A stretch of 40,415 nt of DNA from an uncultured bacterium (GTDB taxonomy: Bacteria; Elusimicrobiota; Elusimicrobia; Elusimicrobiales; Elusimicrobiaceae): NCBI GenBank assembly GCA_949298795.1, contig CASFXV010000020.1, positions 1 to 40,415 on the forward strand. The letters are read 5' to 3'. Below, piece by piece: positions 1 through 8,013 of this stretch. Every line of letters begins with the position of its first letter. The first letter of the stretch is position 1. The translations under genes and the position numbers were made by a program. The notes below the pieces were generated by a model. It was not told where the DNA came from, searched no databases, and saw only the letters and a program-made list of their open reading frames with translations.

Positions 1-579
1 GTCCACATACCCCACCCCGGTTTGAACGGTAGTGAATTCCTTGCCTTGGTCGTCTTCGTTTTCGGCCTCCACTTCTGTAGCCAATTCATCCGCAGCCGAC
101 AGGCAAAAATCCTCCGCGCTAACATATTCCAATGCGTCCAAGCTGGATGTAATAGTCAGTTCTATTTGGTTTCCGTTCTCTCTAAATACCGGGGAAGAGT
201 ACACATAACCGGTAAAGACCGTAATGCTTTCCTGGGGCGCCTGCGAACCGGCGTTTTCAATGTTGTAAACGAATTTGCTCCCCCATAACACAGCCTGTTC
301 AAAAAGGCCGCCTTTTAACCCTTCTTTGAAGCAATTCAAATCGTTATTGAAGGTAAGCGTTACGTTGGAGGCATCCCACTTATCCACTTCGTCCGTATCC
401 AGGGCCATTTTAATGCTTCCTGCTTCCACCAGCAACTCCGTCACATCTACCGGGGTTGTTTCCAGGGTATATTTGGCGCCCTGCGCATTCCATACGCGGC
501 GGTAAAGCAAAATCCTCTTTTGGATGGGCAAAGACGGGTCTTGCAAGGCCAATTTGATACTTTCCGGAACCGTTCTCAT
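1..579 (-). CDS. Phage tail protein, C-terminus cut by window edge
   Basis: An open frame runs leftward from an ATG at 579 to the window edge with no stop, giving 193 residues. It begins MRTVPESIKLALQDPSLPIQ and contains beta-rich stretches with no signal peptide or membrane segment. Its ATG overlaps the stop of the preceding tail gene in an ATGA junction, so it is translated in the same operon downstream of the tape measure gene. Position suggests a distal-tail or baseplate-type component, but I do not recognise the family. The rest of the gene, and presumably the host-recognition and lysis genes, lie to the left of the window. Confidence 0.8.
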   Translation of the reverse strand, partial: MRTVPESIKLALQDPSLPIQKRILLYRRVWNAQGAKYTLETTPVDVTELLVEAGSIKMALDTDEVDKWDASNVTLTFNNDLNCFKEGLKGGLFEQAVLWGSKFVYNIENAGSQAPQESITVFTGYVYSSPVFRENGNQIELTITSSLDALEYVSAEDFCLSAADELATEVEAENEDDQGKEFTTVQTGVGYVD

Positions 580-1319
580 TTGCTTGTTACCTCCAACGTA
601 TAATCCACTAGGCCGGAAAAACGATTTACATCCGGGTTCATATCCCGGCTGATAATCCCTTCTAACACCCAAAAATCCAGTTCTTTAAAGGGAATCAGGG
701 TCACGCTTTCGTTCTCCTGTACCAGCAGGCGTAACACTTTGTATTGGGCATAATTGCCGTTTTCCACCCTTATTTCCAGCCCGGGGCGGTGGTAGTCCGT
801 CCAGCTGTAAAAACTGCCGTCCTGCGCCGTATATTCGCCCCCGTCCGTATTTGGAACGATGGTTGTTTCGGTGGTGGCTTTCAAATCAAACAAGTATTTC
901 AGGCAGCGAAGCTCGCCCACGTAAAAATAATTTTTAGAAGACGCAAAAGAAAAAGTAATTTCCTGCGCGGTAAAAGCCGGGATTTTTATGATATTATTTT
1001 CCTGCAACTCAAATACTCCGGCGGAAACACTTTCCCCATCAGTATTTAGGTAACTAATTTGCACGGAGTCCGCCGTGCAGCTCTCTAAAATAACGGTATC
1101 TATCTCGCGGGATACCGTTTGCCCGTATTTATCCTTAAACGCCACCTGCCAGCTGATGCGCTGGGACGTATCCGCATTGTAAAAAGTGGCCTGTGTCTGG
1201 GCAGAATTGTCATATAAGGCGGACTGATTTTGAACCTCCCCCGTAAAAGTGCAGCGCCGCGTAATGTAATTAGCCCCGTAAATTTTGATAGGGGTTGTAA
1301 TGCGTGTAGTTTCTACCAT
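576..1319 (-). CDS. Phage tail structural protein, family not recognised
   Basis: This 247-residue protein follows the tape measure gene in the late operon, which is where siphoviruses encode the distal tail (Dit) protein. It starts at an ATG preceded by a good GGGAGGA Shine-Dalgarno on the minus strand (1332-1338) and overlaps the next tail gene by four bases (ATGA). The sequence is beta-rich with many aromatic residues and has no membrane segment, as expected for a virion protein. No specific motif lets me name it; the tail role rests on position. It is separated from the tape measure gene by a secreted-protein gene on the opposite strand. Confidence 0.75.
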   Translation of the reverse strand: MVETTRITTPIKIYGANYITRRCTFTGEVQNQSALYDNSAQTQATFYNADTSQRISWQVAFKDKYGQTVSREIDTVILESCTADSVQISYLNTDGESVSAGVFELQENNIIKIPAFTAQEITFSFASSKNYFYVGELRCLKYLFDLKATTETTIVPNTDGGEYTAQDGSFYSWTDYHRPGLEIRVENGNYAQYKVLRLLVQENESVTLIPFKELDFWVLEGIISRDMNPDVNRFSGLVDYTLEVTSK

Positions 1320-1346
1320 ATGTAATAAATCCTCCCTAAAAAGGGT

Positions 1347-1352
1347 TATAAT
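1347..1352 (+). promoter_or_regulatory. Candidate -10 box for the cysteine-repeat moron
   Basis: A perfect TATAAT lies 17 bases before the ATG of the plus-strand gene, with AGGAG between them as the ribosome binding site. No convincing -35 hexamer is seen at 16-18 bases upstream, so the promoter may be weak or need an activator. It would let the gene be expressed from the lysogen independently of the late operon. Confidence 0.45.
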
Positions 1353-1369
1353 AAGAACAGGAGCCCCTT

Positions 1370-1846
1370 ATGAAAAAAACAATTTTTATCGTTTTTTGCC
1401 TTTTATTCCCATGCCTTTCGTTTAGCGCGGAAAGCTATACGACGTCCTGCTCTTACAGAATGTCAAACAAAAGCAACTCCTGCCTCTCTTGGAACACTGC
1501 TAAAAACAAGGATGGTTCCTATACTACTTCTTGCATAGAGAGGACATCCAACGAATATAAACCCTGCTTCTCATACAAAACCATCCAAAATACGGACGGT
1601 TCTTACACGACATCCTGTATGTACAGAACCGCTAATGAATTTCTCCCGTGCTTTACCTGGAACACTACTAAAAACAATGACGGGTCTTACACAACTTCCT
1701 GTTCCTTCAGATCTTCTAGTGAACCGCGTACGTGTTTCTCCTGGAAAACCACCAAAAACAAAGACGGCTCTTACAGCACTTCTTGCTCGTACAGAACTTC
1801 AAACAATTTTCCAATGTGTTCCTCGTGGAAAACGACCCTTAACTAG
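1370..1846 (+). CDS. Secreted five-repeat CX10C protein (probable moron)
   Basis: This 158-residue protein has an N-terminal signal peptide (MKKTIFIVFCLLFPCLSFSA, cleavage near residue 20) and then consists entirely of five tandem repeats of 28 residues (residues 22-158, the last one 25 long). Each repeat has the layout SYTTSC-x10-C-x9-DG, so there are two cysteines per repeat, ten residues apart, and a conserved aromatic/Trp position near the end. In the periplasm or outside the cell the cysteine pairs would be expected to form disulfides. The gene lies on the strand opposite to the tail operon, between tape measure and the next tail gene, with its own -10 box; its stop overlaps the tape measure stop by three bases. 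This is the arrangement of a moron expressed from the lysogen. I do not recognise the repeat family, and no function can be assigned. Confidence 0.85.
   Translation: MKKTIFIVFCLLFPCLSFSAESYTTSCSYRMSNKSNSCLSWNTAKNKDGSYTTSCIERTSNEYKPCFSYKTIQNTDGSYTTSCMYRTANEFLPCFTWNTTKNNDGSYTTSCSFRSSSEPRTCFSWKTTKNKDGSYSTSCSYRTSNNFPMCSSWKTTLN
1433..1843 (+). repeat. Five 84-base tandem coding repeats
   Basis: The coding sequence repeats with an 84-base period (28 codons), starting at the first SYTTSC and ending at the last codon; the fifth unit lacks the final three codons. The units have diverged at many synonymous and some non-synonymous positions, so this is an old duplication held by selection on the protein and not a recent slippage product. 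Confidence 0.85.
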
Positions 1847-4035
1847 CCAACATATTTGTTTCGTTTTTGCCCGGCCTTATACGCCACATTGGCAAATTCT
1901 AACGCCTGGGCCGTACCACGTTTAATGGCCTGTGTAATGGCTGCCAAATCCGTACCATTTCCAACATTAATTGTTTGGTTTATAACCGCATTTGCCCCAC
2001 TCGCTGCACCCGGATTATCTCCATTGGCGATATCAAACAACCGTGCCTGCTGCGCGCCGTTTAATATCATTTCCCCACTATTTACGCGCGCCACGACATT
2101 ATCCCCGCTAAAACTGTTTCCAGGCACAATACCGCCAGACGCGAAAGCCCCGACAAAAGCCATTACCGCCAACCCTATGGCGGCACCAATAGCCAAGGCG
2201 CCCCATAAACTCCATGCACTGGCAGCCGTAGCGCGGGCTGCCGCCACAGAAGCAGCCGATTTGATTTCCAGCGTATCATTAGCAATTTGCATACTGGTGG
2301 AAGCCGTTCTTTGGGCCGTTTCATCTGCAACCGTTTTCCAGCCCAAAGCCGTTTTGAAAGCCGCCCAGGCTTTCTCAATCCCTTCTAAAATCAAGTTTTT
2401 CATCATCCACTCGGCCACAATCTGCCCCAAAACATCTACCACGTTTTGCAACATCATCTGCCCAAAATTTTTGATAATATCGTACAACCCTGACCAGCCG
2501 GAACCAATTTGCCCAATCATTTCCGATATACTGTCTGATAGAGTGGTTTTGACGGTGCCAAAAACATTTGCGGATATTTCCTGCCAATTCAGCAGACTTT
2601 CTTCACATTCTTCAAAAGCGCTGTTCCAAGCCTCCACAAACCGGTTTGCACTCTCTATTTCGGGAGAATTATTTGCGCCTTCATCTTCGTGTTCCGCCGT
2701 TGAAACAGGGATAATAGCTGGGGTCGGTGTCTTTGAGAAAACATTTTCTTCTCCTACGCTGCGCCATATGTCAGCTTGACGCTTGGCCGTTTCTTCCGTA
2801 TCTTGCAAAAGCTGAGCATTCTTTTCCTTTTCGTATTGGATTTGACGTTGACCAATATCAAAACTGGCTTGGGCGGCAGCGTTCTGCACTTTATACATTG
2901 CGGCCCGCAACAACTCCCCTAATCCCGGAACCCAGTCTACCAGGCTCTGCAACCCGTCTAATTGTTTGGCAATTGCATCCAATACGACCAAAGTCAACGT
3001 ATCCCAGCTCTGTATTAAGTAATGGGACACCGTATCCCAATTGTTATACAGCACAATAATGCCTGCCACCAGTGCCGCAATAGCCGCCGTTATCACACCG
3101 ACCGGCCCCGTGGCCACCGTAAATGCCGCACCCAAAGCCGGCGCCATCGTAATAAACGTGCCACACGCCGCAATCAACCCGCCGGCCACGGTCAGTGCCG
3201 CACCAATCCCGGCCGCCAAAGCAGCCAGGGTCTTGGTAAGGCCGGGGTTTTCACTCATCCAATTTTTAACCCCGGATACTACTTTGGCGACATCCAGCAC
3301 AAATTCATTTAAGGCGGGCAACAAACCGGCTACAAATTGCTGGGCCAGTCCGCTAAGAGCCCCTTTCAAGCGGTCTAAATTGTCGTTGAAAGTGGTTCCG
3401 GCCTCAATGACTTCCCCAGACATCACAAATCCGTAATCGTGGGCTTCCTGTTTTAAAGCGGCTAATTTGCTTTGTCCCTCCGCAAGCATGGGCATCAATG
3501 CCGTTCCAGAACGCCCAAAAACAGCCATAGAAAGCCCGGCCCGCTGGCTGGCGTCATCTACCCCAGCCAAGGCGTTAGAAAGGGTGTCAAACTGTTTCTG
3601 CGGGCTCATTTGCCGTAAATCATCCAAGCTAAGCCCCAAGGCCTCCAGGGCGCCCTTAAAAGTCGCGCTTTCGGCCCCAGTGTCGGCCAGGTTGCGCTGC
3701 ATGGTGCGCAGGGCCACTTCCACCGTAGAGAGGTTGGACCCCGTCATTTTGGCGACATAAGCCAATTCCTGTACGGCCTGGGCCGTTAACCCGGTTCGTT
3801 TGGCCGTGTCATCCGCCACATCTGCCGCATTGGCTAGTGCTTTTACGCTTACGCCCAAGGCGGCCGATACGGCAGCCCCGGCTCCGGCATAAACTCCGCC
3901 TATTTTTTGCAGATTTTTGCCGAATTTCTCCAGGTCTTTGTTGGATTTTTCAAAAGCGTCATTTACTTTCTGCATCGCGGCAGAAAATTGTTTGCTTTCC
4001 AAAACCAATTCAATGTTTAATGCTTTTACCGCCAT
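1843..4035 (-). CDS. Tail tape measure protein
   Basis: This 730-residue protein sets tail length in long-tailed phages and is ejected during DNA entry. It shows the expected layout: an alpha-helical, charged N-terminus (QKVNDAFEKSNKDLEKFGKNL), Ala/Gly-rich hydrophobic helical segments around residues 270-335 and 615-645, and long helical stretches between. It lies directly downstream of the tail assembly chaperone genes, and its start overlaps the frameshifted chaperone reading frame by 26 bases. At 730 residues it predicts a short to medium tail, roughly 110 nm by the usual 0.15 nm per residue rule. The C-terminus holds a glycine-rich segment (SGGIVPGNSFSGDN) common in such proteins. Confidence 0.93.
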   Translation of the reverse strand: MAVKALNIELVLESKQFSAAMQKVNDAFEKSNKDLEKFGKNLQKIGGVYAGAGAAVSAALGVSVKALANAADVADDTAKRTGLTAQAVQELAYVAKMTGSNLSTVEVALRTMQRNLADTGAESATFKGALEALGLSLDDLRQMSPQKQFDTLSNALAGVDDASQRAGLSMAVFGRSGTALMPMLAEGQSKLAALKQEAHDYGFVMSGEVIEAGTTFNDNLDRLKGALSGLAQQFVAGLLPALNEFVLDVAKVVSGVKNWMSENPGLTKTLAALAAGIGAALTVAGGLIAACGTFITMAPALGAAFTVATGPVGVITAAIAALVAGIIVLYNNWDTVSHYLIQSWDTLTLVVLDAIAKQLDGLQSLVDWVPGLGELLRAAMYKVQNAAAQASFDIGQRQIQYEKEKNAQLLQDTEETAKRQADIWRSVGEENVFSKTPTPAIIPVSTAEHEDEGANNSPEIESANRFVEAWNSAFEECEESLLNWQEISANVFGTVKTTLSDSISEMIGQIGSGWSGLYDIIKNFGQMMLQNVVDVLGQIVAEWMMKNLILEGIEKAWAAFKTALGWKTVADETAQRTASTSMQIANDTLEIKSAASVAAARATAASAWSLWGALAIGAAIGLAVMAFVGAFASGGIVPGNSFSGDNVVARVNSGEMILNGAQQARLFDIANGDNPGAASGANAVINQTINVGNGTDLAAITQAIKRGTAQALEFANVAYKAGQKRNKYVG

Positions 4036-4659
4036 GTATCGTACCGCCTTGTCGTTTGGTCAATTCTTCAAAGAACCGCGCCATATCCTGCGCAGTCTGC
4101 TTCTTTTCAAACGGATTTTTAAGAATATCGCTTACTTTTAAGGCCCGTTGCCGGTGGGAGCGGTGTACGTTGTAAACCATACACATCAGGCTTGCAGTCT
4201 GTTCCCACTGCCGGTACTCCTTTATTGCCTGCCTTTTGCGAAGCAGGTCAAACTCCTTAAACGAAAGCTCCCAAAACTCCGTTTCGCTTAACCCCAGGTC
4301 ATAGCGTCCTATGGCCCATAGTTCGTCTAATTCCGGGGGTTTTTGTCCAAAGGGGCCGTGTCTTCCCCCTGTTTGCTGGAATTATTGCTGGCCAGCTGCA
4401 TTACTTTAACGGATAATTCCTGTAAATCCTTATCCGTTAGCTTGTCGGCCAATTCCTCCAACGTCAGCTTGCTTCCGCCGTTCTTAAACGCCGCCCATAC
4501 CAACGTCAAAATGTCAGTTAGGGAGGGTTTGGAACCGGCCCCGAAAGAAGCAAAATAATTCTTCCCCGTGGCCTGCTCCCAAAAAAGCGGAACACGCATC
4601 GTAAACTTTAGCGTGTATTCTTTTCCGCCCAGCTGGAAAGAAGTTTCCTTTTGGCTCAT
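4010..4659 (-). CDS. Tail assembly chaperone, long form by predicted -1 frameshift
   Basis: This is the lambda G-GT-type long product. Reading starts at the ATG at 4659, slips back one base at A-AAC-CCC (4336-4342), and continues in the -1 frame as QKPPELDELWAIGRYDL and on to a TGA at 4010-4012. The extension is about 108 residues, rich in charged and aromatic residues (WELSFKEFDLLRKRQ), and has no good start codon of its own near its beginning. Without the slip, the region 4036-4326 would be an unexplained coding-quality gap before the tape measure gene. In lambda and many siphoviruses the minor frameshifted form bridges tail tube subunits to the tape measure protein during assembly. The frame and position are seen directly; the slip itself is inferred. 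Confidence 0.75.
4327..4659 (-). CDS. Tail assembly chaperone, short form (gpG-like)
   Basis: The 110-residue zero-frame product begins MSQKETSFQLGGKEYTLKF, which matches the usual start of siphoviral tail chaperones (a beta-hairpin followed by helices). It lies between the tail tube and tape measure genes, the conserved position for this family. It ends at a TAG four codons after the slippery site AAACCCC, so most ribosomes would make this short form and a minority the long one. Its ATG immediately follows the stop of the tail tube gene. Confidence 0.82.
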   Translation of the reverse strand: MSQKETSFQLGGKEYTLKFTMRVPLFWEQATGKNYFASFGAGSKPSLTDILTLVWAAFKNGGSKLTLEELADKLTDKDLQELSVKVMQLASNNSSKQGEDTAPLDKNPRN

Positions 4660-4660
4660 A

Positions 4661-5101
4661 TTACGCCCCCGTTACCGGAGCGGTAAAAATGGGCTTGCCG
4701 GAAATTTTCAGCGTCGCCGAAAAAGTGAGCTGACTGTCAATCGTGGCATCGCCCACCGGCGTGCAGGAGGTTACCAAACAGGTGCACTGCCATTTGGCCC
4801 CGGTTGTTTCCGTTCCGAAAGTGGGGAAGGTAATTTCCACATCTTCCAAGGTATTGTTTTGGGCCGCGTTGTAAATAGCCATTTGGCCTTCATCGCCGCC
4901 TACGAAGTTACCCTCTACGGTAAATTCGCCGCCGTCTTTTAAGGACGTGATAAATTCCCGGTAACCGCCTTCGGTATCATGGTTAGATACATCGATGGTT
5001 TCCGTGGTAATAGCGATTCCGCCGACAGAAGAAAGTTCCGCAACCGGCGTATCGCCAAATGTCATTTTTACGCCGAGACCGGCGCGCGCTTTAGATGCCA
5101 T
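4661..5101 (-). CDS. Major tail tube protein
   Basis: This 146-residue protein is the likely tail tube subunit. It is beta-rich with a glycine-rich N-terminus (KARAGLGVKMTFG) and a middle motif GGEFTVEGNFVGG that resembles phage tail tube proteins. It sits between the tail terminator gene and the tail chaperones, the canonical place. The start at 5101 has a GGAG ribosome binding site and overlaps the upstream gene by 11 bases. Three cysteines cluster around residues 120-127, which is unusual for this family. Confidence 0.82.
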   Translation of the reverse strand: MASKARAGLGVKMTFGDTPVAELSSVGGIAITTETIDVSNHDTEGGYREFITSLKDGGEFTVEGNFVGGDEGQMAIYNAAQNNTLEDVEITFPTFGTETTGAKWQCTCLVTSCTPVGDATIDSQLTFSATLKISGKPIFTAPVTGA

Positions 5102-5513
5102 TGTTTATTCTCCTTAGATAACTAATATCTACCTGCAAATTGAAAACCACATACGGAAAGTTCTCATACGACACCGGGGCTTCCGGCAACAGCGCATAAG
5201 TGAAATCCGCATTTGTTTCCGCTAATTTATCCAGTGCCGCTTTAACGGCCTGCATAAACGAAATCGTTTTATCCACTGCTTCTTCTTCCGATACGCTTAC
5301 CACGCCGGCAATCTGCCAGCTGTCCGTGCAGGAAAGCACATTATCCGCCCTCGTGGTTTCGCGGAAATTGGTGGGGTAAATCTGCAGCGTATACTCCCCC
5401 GTAATGTTACTGCGAAGGCCTTTAAATACATTGACCACTGTTTCAAACGCACCGGGAGCCGTAAGCAAGTCATACAATACCTGCAAAAAATACGAAGGGG
5501 TTAAGTTCGTCAT
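5091..5513 (-). CDS. Tail terminator / tail completion protein
   Basis: A 140-residue protein placed between the gp10-like head-tail joining gene and the tail tube gene. Siphoviruses encode the tail terminator (lambda gpU or DUF3168-like) here. The sequence has the typical alternation of helix and strands: an N-terminal helix (SYFLQVLYDLLTAPGAF), a central strand region, a helix (SFMQAVKAALDKL) and a C-terminal strand pair. The ATG overlaps the stop of the preceding gene (ATGA). Family assignment is from position and predicted fold rather than a sharp motif. Confidence 0.65.
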   Translation of the reverse strand: MTNLTPSYFLQVLYDLLTAPGAFETVVNVFKGLRSNITGEYTLQIYPTNFRETTRADNVLSCTDSWQIAGVVSVSEEEAVDKTISFMQAVKAALDKLAETNADFTYALLPEAPVSYENFPYVVFNLQVDISYLRRINNGI

Positions 5514-6100
5514 TTTTCCTCCATCAGTTTTGTAAGTCCGGCCACTATTTGGTTGTATGCGTCCTGGCTGCTTTGTGCCAAGGAAAGCGCCAAATACCGC
5601 TTGGGCGGAATTTTAACCTGTTTTTTCAAAATGAACATAGGCCGAGGTGTTTTCCTTCCGCCTTCAAACAAAATTAAACTCCCGTTTTTCCCGCGGGCGA
5701 AAAATCCGTTTTTTACTTCCGGTGCCCTTAAGTTCCCGGCCCCGGCCTTCGTTTTGGCATACTCCGTTGGAATCGTAAGCCATTGGCGTTTTACAGGGCG
5801 GATAATACCGCCCGTTTCCAAAATGTTGGCGTAAACTACCGGCTTTCCGTTCCGCTGCCCGCTTCCAATATACGCGGACAATTTTCCTTCTTTCTCCCGA
5901 ACGACAGAACCAATACTGTTTCGTAAGCGGCCGCTTCTTACTTTCACCGCCCCGCCGCTTACATTTTGTTTTACGCGGTTTTCTATAACCAGCGCCGCCC
6001 GACGAAACGCCGTAATCACCTCGGCCGATTTTAACGTGCTTACTCTTTGCAGCAGGTTATGTATTTCCCGCAATTGCTTTTTGTTGTATTCAACCTTCAT
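5510..6100 (-). CDS. HK97 gp10-like head-tail joining protein
   Basis: A 196-residue protein that resembles the HK97 gp10 family: the segment from AFRRAALVIENRVKQNV through VRSGRLRNSIG and YANILETGG matches the family's N-terminal helix, the S-G-x-L-x-x-S-I turn, and the conserved YA..lE.G motif. I chose the ATG at 6100 because it forms an ATGA overlap with the upstream connector gene; the open frame extends further upstream to 6238 but that part overlaps the neighbour and reads as nonsense. These proteins act at the head-tail interface. Confidence 0.85.
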   Translation of the reverse strand: MKVEYNKKQLREIHNLLQRVSTLKSAEVITAFRRAALVIENRVKQNVSGGAVKVRSGRLRNSIGSVVREKEGKLSAYIGSGQRNGKPVVYANILETGGIIRPVKRQWLTIPTEYAKTKAGAGNLRAPEVKNGFFARGKNGSLILFEGGRKTPRPMFILKKQVKIPPKRYLALSLAQSSQDAYNQIVAGLTKLMEEK

Positions 6101-6426
6101 AAGGCTATCGGCGGGCGGTATTTGTCCAGGATTTCCTTCGCTTCCTGGCGGTGCCGGGTGGACCGGTCCGTATAGTTGCCGTCCCCCTCTATGAAGTTGG
6201 TGTTGCTTTGGTTGGCAATATATTCCGCCAACGTCCACTTGATAAGCGCCGACTTCAAATCTGCCGGGAAATTATCGGGTGTATACTCGGCAAAAGAAAT
6301 CCCGGCATAATTTTCCGCCTGTGCTTGTGCTAGGCCCAAACAGGAGTCTATTTTTTTCTTTGTTTTTTCGTCCGCTTTTTCATTGGGCAAAAAAGCCAAA
6401 ATTTCTTCTGCCGTTACCAGTTCCAT
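6097..6426 (-). CDS. gp6-like head-tail connector
   Basis: A 109-residue, mostly helical protein (VTAEEILAFLPNE, then AENYAGISF, then SALIKWTLAEYIANQ) that fits the phage gp6/YqbG-like head-tail connector family in length, composition and position next to the gp10-like gene. The ATG at 6426 shares its A with the TGA of the zinc-ribbon gene upstream (TGATG), which favours it over an in-frame GTG three bases earlier. It would form the ring below the portal to which the tail attaches. Confidence 0.78.
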   Translation of the reverse strand: MELVTAEEILAFLPNEKADEKTKKKIDSCLGLAQAQAENYAGISFAEYTPDNFPADLKSALIKWTLAEYIANQSNTNFIEGDGNYTDRSTRHRQEAKEILDKYRPPIAL

Positions 6427-6650
6427 CACTTAATCTCCAGGGTGTAGTTGCATTTGGGACAAGCAATTTTTTGCCCGGTTTTCGCGCGTTCAAAAATAAT
6501 CGTATTGTGGCAAAAACCGCAGACAATTTCCCGCTTTACCAATTTTTCAGCTGGGGTTTGCGCAGTTTCCTGGGCGGCCGGCTGTCGCTCTTTTGGGAGT
6601 TCTTCCGACGGTTTTTGATTGTTTTCTTTGTTATTTTTATTTCCAAACAT
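6426..6650 (-). CDS. Small zinc-ribbon protein in the head gene cluster
   Basis: This 74-residue protein has a charged, low-complexity N-terminal half (NKNNKENNQKPSEELPKE) and a C-terminal zinc ribbon with two CxxC knuckles, CGFC and CPKC, about 15 residues apart. It lies between the major capsid and connector genes and is preceded by an AGGAG ribosome binding site. Small inserted genes at this place are often head decoration or accessory factors, but nothing here proves that. The ribbon resembles that of Com-like translational activators and rubredoxin-type knuckles. Confidence 0.75.
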   Translation of the reverse strand: MFGNKNNKENNQKPSEELPKERQPAAQETAQTPAEKLVKREIVCGFCHNTIIFERAKTGQKIACPKCNYTLEIK

Positions 6651-6663
6651 TTTTTACTCCTCT

Positions 6664-6693
6664 GGCCGGGGACGTATAGGCACGCCCCCGGCC
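6664..6693 (-). other. Stable hairpin after the major capsid gene
   Basis: GGCCGGGG (6664-6671) pairs with CCCCGGCC (6686-6693), with a further CGT/ACG pairing inside after one mismatch. In the minus-strand transcript it lies between the capsid stop and the ribosome binding site of the zinc-ribbon gene and has no U-tract after it, so it is more likely an mRNA-stabilising or processing hairpin than a terminator. In the plus direction it is followed by TGTTTTT. Confidence 0.55.
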
Positions 6694-6699
6694 CTGTTT

Positions 6700-8013
6700 T
6701 TAGGCAGACGCCTGACCGGTTTTGAGAACCGCAAAGGCCGATTTTCTGACAGGGTTGCCGCTGACGCGCATTTTTAAGCGGTAGCGAATCAAATCCTTGT
6801 CAAAAGAGGAATACGGATCGGATTCCAACGCCATGCTGCCGGGTTTCATACCGATGTAGTATTGCTTCCAATTGCCCAGCGCCAGGACAATCTTTTCAGC
6901 GGTGGCTTTATCCGCCACGCCGGGAGCATTTTCGCTGGTAAAGTAGCGCTGCCCAAGCAAAGTGGCGGGTTCTCCGGAAACGGCCGAGGCAAACACGGGA
7001 ACGCTGTCCGTGGATTTAATGCGGCGCACTAAACCCAATCCATAACGGGACATACAGAATTTCGCCACAGCTCTGTCCATACCGGGAATCAGCGTAATCA
7101 TATCGGACAAATCGTCATAGGAAATATCCGCAAAAACTTTCCCCTGCGCCAGCGAAATGGCTTCAATGCCCGTGGAAGGATTCAAGATACCCATAAAGTT
7201 GTTGCTGTCGCCGGAAATACCGTTCAAAACGGTTTTATCCAGCAACTGCGAAACCGCATAGGTCATCTGATCCAGCAGAATACCTACAAAAGACACCACG
7301 CTGTCTTCCAGCAGTTCGCCGGAGACGCCTTCCGTCAAGCAAACAGCCTTTTTCAACTCCAGCGCCACTTGCTTGAAAGTTGGATTGGACGGGGTAGCCG
7401 CGGCCCCTTCAGACACGAACCCGGCCTCAACCAGCCCGTCTTCCGCGGGGAACGTCACTTTGGAAGCATTTTGCGGAAACACCGTGCATTCCTGCAAGGC
7501 AAAGCTGTTTTCGCGCGCGGCCTTAATTAACTCCGCTTCCAGTACTTCGGGCACCAAATAGCCGCCATTGGCGTCGGTACCTTCCAAGTTGGCTGCTTTG
7601 CAAAAATCGGCATAAAGCGCCGGGTTTTTATAGGCCATACTCTTCACGGCCGCTACCGCCCATTTGGCGGACAGGGCGGCCTTTTGGCGGATTTCTTCGG
7701 AGTCGCCCTTAAAGAGCCCCTTATCTACCAGCAAGGCGGCCGCTTTGTTGATGTCGGCCCCCATAAATTGCCCAAAATCAGCTTTTACCAGCTGGATTCC
7801 GCCTGCCGGCGCCGCTTCCAACTTGGATACTTTGGTCTCCAAATCTTCCAAGCGGGCGGATTTTTCTTCAAGTTGTTTTAATTTGCCGTCCATGTGACTT
7901 AATTTTTCGTCTGCAGAAGCGGCGTGCTTATCCATTTTTGCGGAAAGTGTTTTCGTGCCTTCCTCAAATACGGCTTTCGCCAGGTTTTTAATTTCTTGTT
8001 CAGTCATAGTCAT
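6700..8013 (-). CDS. HK97-fold major capsid protein
   Basis: A 437-residue major capsid protein. Residues 1-70 are a charged coiled coil (KLSHMDGKLKQLEEKSARLE), the scaffolding delta domain that the prohead protease removes in HK97-type phages. The rest follows the family pattern: GGYLVPEVLEAELI, FPAEDGLVEAGFVSEGA, LLDQMTYAVSQLLDKTVLNG and C-terminal GDWKQYY-like sequence (ALGNWKQYYIGM). The gene follows the protease gene with an ATGA overlap, so the start is secure. Confidence 0.96.
   Translation of the reverse strand: MTMTEQEIKNLAKAVFEEGTKTLSAKMDKHAASADEKLSHMDGKLKQLEEKSARLEDLETKVSKLEAAPAGGIQLVKADFGQFMGADINKAAALLVDKGLFKGDSEEIRQKAALSAKWAVAAVKSMAYKNPALYADFCKAANLEGTDANGGYLVPEVLEAELIKAARENSFALQECTVFPQNASKVTFPAEDGLVEAGFVSEGAAATPSNPTFKQVALELKKAVCLTEGVSGELLEDSVVSFVGILLDQMTYAVSQLLDKTVLNGISGDSNNFMGILNPSTGIEAISLAQGKVFADISYDDLSDMITLIPGMDRAVAKFCMSRYGLGLVRRIKSTDSVPVFASAVSGEPATLLGQRYFTSENAPGVADKATAEKIVLALGNWKQYYIGMKPGSMALESDPYSSFDKDLIRYRLKMRVSGNPVRKSAFAVLKTGQASA

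Noticed and set aside
1856..2779. Long open frame of 307 codons on the plus strand
   Set aside because: It is antisense to the tape measure gene; its composition (runs of Ala, Pro, Ser, Ile) is what the complementary strand of that gene would give, and there is no ribosome binding site.
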